DNA of 64,000 bases from Yponomeuta sedellus (Eukaryota; Arthropoda; Insecta; Lepidoptera; Yponomeutidae). Of the stretch, positions 21,101 through 28,140 are shown piece after piece (within the stretch, counting starts at the first letter, position 1; each line of letters starts with the position of its first letter). The notes below the pieces were generated by a model, which saw only the letters and a list, made by a program, of their open reading frames with translations, was not told where the DNA came from and did not search any database. The translations under genes and the position numbers were made by a program. The DNA lies in the NCBI GenBank assembly GCA_934045075.1, contig OW203722.1, positions 24,163,379 to 24,227,378 of the forward strand, given 5' to 3'.

Positions 21101-24100
21101 ATATTATAACAACAGAAGATCATGCAAGTATACGTTACTAAATTCATTTGAAGAGTTGTAATAGAAGTAGGTATTTAATTCAACATAAATAAAGAATTTG
21201 TAGTGTTACAGAACGAAAGAAAAAGAAAAACAGTGAGCACTCTTATATGTAAATATAAAACATTAGGATTGACTGGGGCACAACATTGCATTTCTTATGA
21301 ATAACAACAAGACACTTCACATTTCCTCAGAGCATTGCTTTTTCGGAAAGTTTTAGGTGGGTTGAGGACAAGTTAACACTTGATACTCCTTGTCTCGTGT
21401 TAGCTAGTCCTCATTTAAATAAACATCAAACACCAAGGGTCTTACCTCTCATTGAAGGTCTCCTGTTTTGCGTAGTTCTGCAGACTGCCTTCGTCAATGA
21501 GGAACTTCATTCTCTCGAAAAATGAGGCAGTGATTGCCGGAGGTTGTTTCCGGAGCAAGATATCGGTCGGTTTTGGTGCCGAGACGCAGAGCTGACTACC
21601 TTTGCATGCTGTACTCTGACAGCATTCGGGATCTTCGCAGTCTACCAGACCATCTGATAAAAAAGTGGGTTGAGTGGAAACTGACTAAACCGGAGTTATG
21701 CAGGAGTGATTGACTTGAGAGACTGTAGAATATTAATAATAAATACTACATGAAACAGTGTGCATCAATAACCACATTAAAGGTGTGTTCATAATAGTTA
21801 CCTTTATCGTTATCTTTAGAATCATCACAAATCTGTTCCTTCAACGTAGTACAATCAGGCCCATCCCATCCGTCGAAGCACTTGCACTCCCAATGGCCAT
21901 CGTTGGCGACACGGCACTGTCCATGGCCGGCGCAGCCTCTTGGACACCCTTCTAAAGTACAGTGGCGTCCATTCCAACCGGAGACGCAAAGGCAAGTGCC
22001 ATTCTTGCATTGGCCGTGGTCACTGCAGCGGGTGTCACAGAGTTTAGAAGTGCAGTACTCGCCAGTCCAACCTGGGTCGCAAACACATGCTTCGCCCACG
22101 CAGCGGCCGTGTGGACCACAGTCTAAATCGCACACCTCTGCAACAACAACGATTTCATTAAGGCGGATCAAAAGAAAAAAATGTTTTCGCATATAATTCA
22201 AGAGCCAACGTTACCTTTAGAACAGTCATCCCCAGACCAACGCGCGTGACAAGAACAAGTCTGCGTATCAACATCAAACGTCCCGTGACCAGTACAATCG
22301 GGCAGACACTGAAGCGCATCCTTATCCATAGTCGCGCAATCGAGTCCTTTCCATCCCTTCTTGCAGACACAGACGCCTTCGATGCAGAATCCGTGAGCGG
22401 AACAGGTTGGGTGAGGGCAGTCAACTTCAGCACAGAACTTTCCTTTGTACCCTCGCACGCAGGAGCACTTTCCATTGACGCAGTGACCATGGCCATTGCA
22501 GTCCGGGACTTCGCATTCATCGTGGCGCAATGAACACTCTTTGCCTTTCCAGCCAGGGTTACATTGGCACTCCCCGTTTATGTATTCGCCGCGTTGGCTG
22601 CACAGAACTGGGCATACACCTGAAGAAACAACAGTAATTGTAATGGTCACCAAGCCAAAAGGGTCTTCTCGTCGTGTAGCAAAAAATTACTTCGTGGCAG
22701 TAAATATCGAATGTTTGCTAGCAAGTAATGTCTAGTAAAAAACTCTTGGCATTCAAATATTTACGTACTTTCGCTGCAGTCGTCTCCACCGAAGCCGGGT
22801 TGGCACTGGCAGTGTCCCATCAAACACTCGCCTTTGCCGGAGCAGCCGTTGGGGCAATTATGCGTCATGTCATCAGCCACTATTGCGATGAATGAGATCT
22901 CCTGTGGGTCGCCGTCGTCGTTGTAGACCGAAAGGAACCAGTGCCCCTGCTCCATGTAGTGGGTCACTTCTTTCTTTACCGATGGCTGGAAAAGTAAAAA
23001 ATAATAATAATATTAAACTATGCTCACTTGGTGCCCTGTTCGCTTGTCTTGTCTCTGTAATTATTTTCTGGTGTGTAAAATTAAAAGCATCTTATGAAAT
23101 GAACACATTATTAATTAAGTTTCCAAGATTGGTATTGATTTAGCTTAAGAAGCGTAGGGTTCAATTAAATTTATTTCAACTTAAAGAATTTACATTCTGT
23201 TTGCTGAATGTCAAAGTACAATGTAACATGGAAGTGAAAGCCGCTGCCTTCGGGCCATAGTGTAGTGGAGAAAAAGGTAGAGGGAAAAAAATACTCCACT
23301 CTGACCATCTTTTCTCAAATCCTCTTAAATGTAATACATCAGTTACCACCTATATAGACCTGGTCACTATAAATCATCTCATTACGTAGATGCTAATGTT
23401 ACCACCTATACGTATGATAAGATTCAGTGATTGCCATTAGTAACTTAAAATTTATCGATACCCAAAACTTCTTTGGGGTATCGATAAAACTAATATTTAT
23501 AGAAATATAACGATATCATATAACTTACATGGGAAGCTCCTCTAGTAGTTCTGGCTTTGAAACCGCTGAGGACTTCCAAGAAATGATATTGCGTGTGGGT
23601 CGGCAGTGCATTGCGCCTTGCGTACACGCCTATTGACGCGCCCCGTGGTATCAGATAGTCGAACTTCACGTACGAGGCCTCTGATTGATAGAACTGCATG
23701 TTCCAGTAACTATATGGAGGGATTTCTTTTGATAATTTTTCACCTAAAGTAATTTGTTTGAACGTCGTCCCGTCTGGTGGGAAGGACTGGGCGGGAAACG
23801 TTCGAGCACCTGAAATTTTTATTGAACTATTTTTATTATGCTTTTGTTTTAGCATTCGACAAGCTATTAACATTAATGAATGAAAGTAATGTTCATGCAA
23901 TGATTATGAGTCTAATAGTTAACTAATGGCACAACTCACTATTTCTGCCTTGATAACTGACTACTTACACTCGTTTGAAAATACTGGTAAAATAAAGAAA
24001 GGGACTATACAACTATTTGCCTTTGCTCATTCAATATTGCGGTTTATATTTGGTGAGCAAGAGGCAAATATTTATTACTCCCTTTCTTTAATGAATCGTG

Positions 24101-27100
24101 CTAGACTTACCACTCATGTTATTTTAATGAGTAGTGGCGCATGCAATGATCAGTAAAATTCCCCAGAATCACGTAAAAAAACGTATTTCTACGTTTTAAC
24201 CGTACCCAACCGAAAAAAGCAGTACGTGCAATTAGTAAAGTTACTTTTTTTAGGTTTTGAAACAGAAAATGTATTGTTGAATGTTGTTGGTAATTTGTTA
24301 GTTGGTTATTCAGGCTGAGAGTTAAGACCTCACCTTCCAAAATTAAAATGGGTGGAGGCACAACTTTTGGACATACGCATTTTATAGCTGTTGCTGTTGT
24401 AGGCATTATTTCTGAGTCTGTCTCAGTAGTAACATCAGTTAAATCAGTAGCTGTGGTCGACAGATCACTCGTCGTTTCAGACGAATCCGAATAATTTTCT
24501 GTAGGGTCTGTATCGTTATCTATAAATCTTTCTTCAAATGTGGTCGAACCATCAGTGGACGAATCAATGTCATATTTTGGGGTTGATATGGGAAAAAATT
24601 CATCATATATATTATCTATAGGCTCATTGCCTTCGCAACTTGGACAAGCGCATTCACAACTACCTCCAATGTTTGATCTTGAATGCAAAGATTTTGATTG
24701 TGTGCCTTCTAGAATTGCAGGTTTATTGAAATTGGTCGGTTGTGTTGGTTCTACATCCATAGGAGTTATTTTTACAGTTGGCATTTCTTTACCATCACCA
24801 ACTGCTGTAGGTACGGTGACTGTTAACGAATAAAGTGGCTTATAAGATGAGTTTACATTATCATCAGCGGATATTGTTAGGTTTATCAGCACATGTTTCG
24901 GGTTATTAGTTAGATCTGGATTTTTGGCATCTATAGTGATATTTTCAGTGGTTTCTTTCTTCTCCGAGTTTGTTTCAGTTGTGACTTTATCACTAATGTT
25001 AGGATTATTGACACTCAATGGTGTTGTCGTAAACACAACATGCTGAGGTGCAGGATTTGTGAAAGGCACAATTGTTTCTTCAAAAGACTTACTAGGTGTT
25101 ACTGTTCCAGTAGCGGTTGTGGTTAATGCTTTAGATGTAGTTGTACTTTGAGTGGTCACTGGGAATTCCCTGTCATAATGGAACTTCTCCAAGTCAATAA
25201 CGGGTTCAGTTTCATTTGTCAAAATATGAACCATTTCATTCATAGCTTTATACCTTGACAGCAGTCTCGTATATTGAAGTTTTTGTACACCGTAGGAAAA
25301 CATGCTTGGAAAAGCATCACTTTGCATTTCAGATGGTTCATAAGCGATATTTTTGTCCTTTTTAGTAGTAGAGCCTTTCTGAAGGGGTGTAACTCTCCCA
25401 CGTTCTTCAATAAGCAGATTGTTAGTATTTGATGTTTTATTTACATTGTTTTTAGTTGTGATAACTTCAGGTGATTTATCTACATTTGTTTTGGTCTCGA
25501 CTTCTTCAGGCAACTCGTTGACATCAGCTTTAGACTCAATAACTTCTGGTGGTTTATTTGTAGGAGAGGTTGTTTCGATGATTTCTTTTACCATCGCAGT
25601 AGCCGTAATTTGCTCCGTTGCCGAAACACCAGGAGTTAGTGATGACGTTTGAATATTAGTAATTCCAATGTTATTTGTGACACTGACATCATTAGACACC
25701 AAAGTGTTAGCACTATTGTCTTTCTCCGTAGTTTCCGTGAGGTCTTCTGCTGACGTCACACCATGCACTAAACTAAGAGTGTTCACGTAAGGTGTTACTA
25801 GCTCATGCGTATCTACAGAGGCTGTGGTCTCAGAAGGAAGAACAGAAGAAAAAGAAGAAGAAGCATGACCATCTACATCTCTACGTGGGCGCGAGTGCGG
25901 ATCTCCTTCTTTACCTGCGCCAGTGGAAGCAGAGCTCTGATGCGGTCTGGCCAAGGATTTGTTACTAGATTCCAGCGTTGTGGCCTTGGACGCTGGTAAT
26001 ACTTCGGTGGACTCGCCAACTAGTACTGTACACGCTTTCGCGTTCTGATATGACCAGTTGACGAAGTATGAGGCTGAAAAAGTTATTTCAATAAACAATA
26101 AATACTTTAAACTATTCTAGGCCTCCACTGGAACGTATAAGCTGCGTTTGTAATAAAAACACAGAAGCATTAGAAAATTAAAGAAAGGGTCTTTTGTCAA
26201 AAAATGTTTTCACTTACCTGACATATAAGAAGCGATGGCTAACAAGACGACAAACAGTATGATAAATACTATGGCCGTGCACTTCCAGGAACATCTCGAG
26301 GAGAGGCCTTTCCTAAAGTGGAACCGCGAGCCGGCCGGGGTGAAGTGTGACGCTCGCAGGTTGTTCCGGACTGGTAGAACGGGCACCGGAGCCCCGAAGG
26401 CTGGATGCGCCCTCTCGTTCCTATCCATCCTTTCTAGAGTGCTCTTGTCTTGCTTTCCCGGACTGCTACAGGACGAGTTCGACTTGTAGTCCATAGACGG
26501 ATTCTTTTGGATGTCCCCTGGAAGATGAAATTGGGCGATTGAGTACCTCTAGCATTTTTGAACTAAAACCTTCGTAAGCACAACACATTGAAGACTTTTA
26601 GTCCGGAACTACTTACGGGTGTTGTTATATCGGAAAATGGTCGGACTCTTCCGATATAACAACACCCGTAAGTAGATCCGGACTAAAAGTCTACAATACC
26701 TCTAGCATAATTATTTTATTCATAAGTGTCTACGTCTTATTTTTAGGTAGCTAAAGTAGACCGATAGGGTAAAACATAATTACCATTTGGGAAAACAGAC
26801 CATTTGTGAAATAGTTGACCAATCGGGAAAGTAGACCGATAGTAACGGAGAGATAAATGTCAATTAGGCATACAACCAAGACAGGTAAACATAGGAAAGA
26901 AAGAAAGTTTTGTAGAATTTATTAGACTTTCAATTCGTACTGAAGACGATTTTCTTTACTTGTACTATGCTTTTTTTTGGCTTTTAGAGATAGGTGGAGA
27001 ACACTTTGTTCAAAAAGAAATTACACAGATATTTCTTAACCGAAGAGTAAAGATGGCGGATGATCACTAAAACTGATATTTCCGCATTTGGATTGACTGG

Positions 27101-27831
27101 TCAAATACACTGGAGAAGGAAGTACCTAGTACAAACAAACAATATTACATTGCTTTTACAAAATAGGAGCGCATGAGATGTCGATTTACTTATGATACAG
27201 TATTATTAATGGATTAGCTCATTTTAAGGCACATACATTCCTAAAAATTACCAGTAGAAGTACAATTAAATACAGTACAATTAAGTACAGAATTAACCAA
27301 GTGCTATAAATTTTTGTTCTTATTTTTAATTTGATTCAGCTTTTTTCGCCGAGTAAATATTTTATTTTTGTTATTCATATCTCAGAAGTTTGATAAATTT
27401 GATAAAGATTGTTAAATTTGTTTCTGTTAACAAATAATGTATGAAGTATAAATGATGATGTACTTGCTAGAAGTCATTGCTTTCTAAAAATGAGCCCACC
27501 GCGATTTTAGGTGTGTGTGTATGACAGAGAGAGAAACTCACATTAAATTCAATAAATGTATTTTGTATCTTTCTCTCTTTTACACGCTGTTTTCCGTCAC
27601 TGTTAACATCCTAGAGTCGCCTTCCTATAAACCTACAGAGGTTTTAAAGGAATTGTCTCTCACATTCACCTGAAGGCACGTAGAAGTTGCCGGAGGGCGT
27701 GCGCACGAGGCACGAGGGCTCGAAGTCGGCTAAGTCCGCGGGGTTACCAGTGATGCGGCCGTTCAGACGAGACATGGTCGGATTGCGCGGCGGGACATCC
27801 GGTGGCGCACGCGAGCCTTCCAGCAGACAAC
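11745..27831 (-). CDS. Ten-m: Teneurin-m (Ten-m), 16 consecutive exons, 5' end missing
   Basis: Exons in transcript order: 27670-27831, 26218-26517, 24334-26073, 23529-23809, 22769-22985, 22215-22619, 21802-22137, 21446-21653, 20969-20995, 20237-20453, 19046-19222, 18448-18856, 17535-17787, 13361-17147, 12634-13005, 11745-12101. All phases match, giving about 3,081 residues plus stop. Teneurins are type II membrane proteins acting in synapse partner matching, axon guidance and cell adhesion. The order seen is cytoplasmic tail, membrane segment (about in-window residues 133-153), Ser/Thr-rich linker with RPRR, jelly-roll-like segment, eight EGF repeats, TTR/FN-plug, NHL propeller, YD/RHS shell and Tox-GHH-like C-terminus. 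Long segments closely match the Drosophila Ten-m sequence I remember (for example DSKDNDKDGLVDCEDPECC) rather than Ten-a. The linker is far longer than in the fly. The N-terminal exon(s) lie upstream and were not found. Confidence 0.93.
12260..12334. repeat. Short inverted repeat in Ten-m intron
   Basis: CACTCCTCAGAG pairs exactly with CTCTGAGGAGTG, about 50 nt apart, in intron 12102-12633. Confidence 0.6.
12634..13005 (-). CDS. Ten-m: Ten-m exon: post-RHS linker to Tox-GHH-like region
   Basis: Acceptor TATTTTTCAG, donor GTGAGC, 124 codons in phase 0. It codes VNDQLSNIDFVPTPILKMEP, LLPRVSYKRGVFGEGVLISR and FNNSYFLDVHFSIHDQDVFY. It corresponds to the teneurin segment after the shell exit. Confidence 0.93.
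13361..17147 (-). CDS. Ten-m: Ten-m 3.8-kb exon: NHL propeller, YD/RHS shell
   Basis: Acceptor TTTTAATTCCAG, donor GTAATT; 1,262 codons without a stop. NHL blades come first (MALSPLDGTLYISDPESHQI; LYFADGTNIRMVDRDG; LYVAESDSQRINRVR), with a Cys cluster CNCLERGCDCFE. Then come many Tyr-Asp repeats (YDRFSRLTSW, GYDIGDRVV) forming the beta-barrel shell related to bacterial RHS/Tc proteins. The RHS-core end motif (DFHGAILDF, LYDPVVGQWMTP) is near the exon's end. The single large exon for the shell is usual for teneurins. Confidence 0.95.
17258..17476 (+). mobile_element. S5 SINE, body and tail only
   Basis: Starts GATAAGCCGTTGGTGCCGGC and runs through CTTGGCCCCCGTGG to GGGTTGATATCGATATC. The 5S-like head is missing. 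It fills most of the 387-bp Ten-m intron 17148-17534. Confidence 0.7.
17535..17787 (-). CDS. Ten-m: Ten-m exon: start of the NHL propeller
   Basis: Acceptor GTTACATTCCAG, donor GTAAGTG. It codes ILQKGDGTNIYLKHKP, then LLAPVALSAAPDGSIFVGDF, the first NHL blade. It leaves AA, completed to Asn by the first base of the next exon. Confidence 0.93.
17846..18364. mobile_element. Lepidopteran interspersed repeat with GGTTCCGT/ACGGAACC ends
   Basis: Starts CCGGCCAAGTGCGAGTCAGA, AAGGTTCCGTAC; ends GGGTTCCGTTTTTTCC, GAGGTACGGAACCCTA, with a GACGGACGGACGGACAGACG stretch before the end. This is a widespread lepidopteran repeat whose class I cannot name with certainty. It occupies most of Ten-m intron 17788-18447. 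Confidence 0.65.
18448..18856 (-). CDS. Ten-m: Ten-m exon: FN-plug, second part
   Basis: Acceptor ATGTTTCCAG, donor GTGCGT. It codes VVQESLQIPGTGLNLVYHSS, RITIEGILFEKTFEADP, YRQRVYGVTTALVKVGYQYT and [20 protein letters not shown]. It leaves one base to form Gly with the next exon. Confidence 0.93.
19046..19222 (-). CDS. Ten-m: Ten-m exon: FN-plug, first part
   Basis: Acceptor GTTTGTTACAG, donor GTGATA, 59 codons in phase 0. It codes VVIIDEVVMTTSDEK and AHDYDAMKPVVLATWKHGFQ then CPDKSAILAESQ. The intron downstream of its start (19223-20236) carries a full-length 5S-like SINE. Confidence 0.93.
19292..19663 (+). mobile_element. S5 SINE, full length
   Basis: Head GTCTAGTCGAACTCATTGA then GAGTTAAGCAGCAACAACAG; body CGTTAAGCTGTTGGTGCCAG and ATTGGCCCCCGTGGTAGAGT; tail GGCTTGATATCGAATC. 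It is antisense to Ten-m, in intron 19223-20236. Confidence 0.72.
20237..20453 (-). CDS. Ten-m: Ten-m exon: TTR-like domain
   Basis: Acceptor CCTCCACAG, donor GTTTGT. It codes RSAVIRGRVVTSLGSGLVG, EGFTLTREDGWFDLLVNGGG and LHFGRAPF, the transthyretin/carboxypeptidase-regulatory-like domain that packs on the teneurin FN-plug. It ends VPWNE in phase 0. Confidence 0.93.
20969..20995 (-). CDS. Ten-m: Ten-m 27-nt microexon, probably alternatively spliced
   Basis: A 27-nt exon between AACGCTGCGCAG and GTAAGATT. It enters after AG and itself ends in AG, so it can be included or skipped without changing frame, adding nine residues (SMFWNHFNT, including the split Ser). The same motif, ESMFWN-FNTSRSAVIRG, is present in insect Ten-m as I remember it, which supports a real exon. 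Confidence 0.82.
21446..21653 (-). CDS. Ten-m: Ten-m exon: post-EGF Cys segment
   Basis: Acceptor TTTTTTATCAG, donor GTAAGA. It codes GLVDCEDPECC, SQLCVSAPKPTDILLRKQPP and SFFERMKFLIDE, and ends ETFNE plus AG, so the next exon must begin with T to give Ser. Both candidate next exons (20969-20995 and 20237-20453) do so. Confidence 0.93.
21802..22137 (-). CDS. Ten-m: Ten-m exon: EGF repeats 6-8
   Basis: Acceptor GTTGTTGCAG, donor GTAACT. It codes EVCDLDCGPHGRC through CPRGCAGHGQC and ends ICDDSKDNDK. Each repeat has six cysteines. The acidic DSKDNDKD stretch leads into the post-EGF Cys segment in the next exon. Confidence 0.94.
22215..22619 (-). CDS. Ten-m: Ten-m exon: EGF repeats 2-5
   Basis: Acceptor TTTCTTCAG, donor GTAACG. 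Four EGF repeats are coded. Repeats 2 (SQRGEYINGEC) and 5 (TGHGTFDVDTQTC) lack the third cysteine, with Tyr and Phe in its place. In the teneurin family these odd-cysteine repeats form the interchain disulphides of the dimer, so the pattern supports a covalent homodimer here. Confidence 0.94.
22769..22985 (-). CDS. Ten-m: Ten-m exon: EGF repeat 1
   Basis: Acceptor ACTTTTCCAG, donor GTACGT. It codes EVTHYMEQGHWFLSVYNDDG followed by the first EGF repeat (CPNGCSGKGECLMGHCQC...), which has all six cysteines. It leaves one base to make a Ser codon with the next exon. Confidence 0.93.
23355..23397 (+). mobile_element. Short interspersed repeat X, 5'-truncated, 13-bp TSD
   Basis: Only the last 43 bases of the family (CACTATAAATCATCTCATTA onwards) lie between two copies of GTTACCACCTATA (23342-23354 and 23398-23410). 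Strong 5' truncation with a TSD is typical of LINE-driven insertion. It is in Ten-m intron 22986-23528. Confidence 0.8.
23452..23487. repeat. Compact hairpin with two TATCGATA boxes
   Basis: TTATCGATACCC and GGGTATCGATAA form a stem of about 14 bp with a loop of about 8 nt. It is 42 bases inside the Ten-m intron from the donor at 23528. Confidence 0.7.
23529..23809 (-). CDS. Ten-m: Ten-m exon: segment before the EGF repeats
   Basis: Acceptor AATTTCAG, donor GTAAGT. It codes ARTFPAQSFPPDGTTF, YSYWNMQFYQSEASYVKFDY and IPRGASIGVYARRNALPTHT, which match the conserved teneurin segment between linker and EGF1. It ends GASH in phase 0. Confidence 0.92.
23993..24090 (-). ncRNA. 98-nt intronic hairpin, possible miRNA precursor or foldback
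   Basis: TAAAGAAAGGGA at the left end pairs with TCCCTTTCTTTA at the right end, and ATTTGCCT-TTGCTCA pairs with TGAGCAA-GAGGCAAAT. The stem is about 38 bp with a few mismatches, and the loop about 20 nt. It lies in Ten-m intron 23810-24333. Size and shape suit a pre-miRNA, but no known miRNA was recognised. Confidence 0.35.
24334..26073 (-). CDS. Ten-m: Ten-m exon: 580-residue Ser/Thr-rich extracellular linker with furin-like site
   Basis: Acceptor ACTTTTTCAG, donor GTGAGG, 1740 nt open throughout. It starts ASYFVNWSYQNAKACTVLVG, the teneurin post-membrane motif, then shows RPRR about 65 residues after the membrane, a furin-type site. The rest is rich in Thr, Ser, Asn and acidic residues, with many N-x-S/T sites and three imperfect 13-14 residue repeats (PPEVIESKADVNEL type). 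A small Cys cluster (CECACPSC) and a CVCP motif sit towards the end. As I remember the fly protein, its linker is a few hundred residues shorter, so this is an expanded region. It joins ILILEG to ARTFPAQSFPPDG in frame. Confidence 0.9.
26218..26517 (-). CDS. Ten-m: Ten-m exon: juxtamembrane tail and membrane segment
   Basis: Acceptor TCATCTTCCAG, donor GTAAGTG. The coded segment ends in CTAIVFIILFVVLLAIASYM, about 20 hydrophobic residues preceded by Arg/Lys-rich sequence (FHFRKGLSSRCSWK). That fits a type II signal anchor with the N-terminus inside. The charge distribution and position match teneurin topology. Confidence 0.9.
26593..26691. repeat. 99-nt near-perfect hairpin in Ten-m intron
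   Basis: The 42-bp arms 26593-26634 and 26650-26691 are reverse complements except for one base; the loop is 15 nt. The arm starts GACTTTTAGTCCGGA and ends TGTTATATCGGA. It lies in intron 26518-27669, about 75 bases upstream (in transcript sense) of the acceptor. No flanking TSD was obvious. Confidence 0.85.
27670..27831 (-). CDS. Ten-m: Ten-m exon: cytoplasmic proline-rich segment
   Basis: Acceptor TCCCCAG; two bases complete a codon from an unseen upstream exon. It leaves one base at donor GTGAAT. It codes CLLEGSRAPPDVPPRNPTMSR and PSCLVRTPSGNFYVPS, matching the insect Ten-m intracellular region. The upstream exon must end with one leftover base (probably a Gly codon); none was recognised between 27832 and 64000. 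Confidence 0.87.
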
Positions 27832-28011
27832 CTGGGGACAAGGGAGAAGACCGTTAGCTAGAATTTGAGAGACTGTGGTGAAACGCTTAGGGCGACTGGC
27901 GTGTAGCCACTGGATAAGTAAGCACAGGGGCAAACACTCATCCAAGGCTACACGAGTTAATAACATCGCTCATAAGGTCCAATGAAGAATGCTGAAACAT
28001 TATTGAGTCCA

Positions 28012-28140
28012 TTAACATAACATAACATTTACATACAGGCACATACATTGCTTCTGCCCCCACACAAGGATACCGTGTGTCTTGGGAACCAGAAACAACG
28101 ACATCACAAACATGTAAACATCCAAGACCTGGGTTTTTTT
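28012..28140 (-). mobile_element. tRNA-derived SINE T3, body only
   Basis: In antisense: the (TAACA)n tail start, ACATTGCTTCTGCCCCCACA and TGGGAACCAGAAACAACGAC. The tRNA head is missing. It lies about 180 bases upstream of the Ten-m exon at 27670-27831. Confidence 0.7.

Noticed and set aside
22158..22520. Second open frame on the minus strand across the EGF exons
   Set aside because: It is a shifted frame of the EGF repeats with no EGF cysteine spacing.
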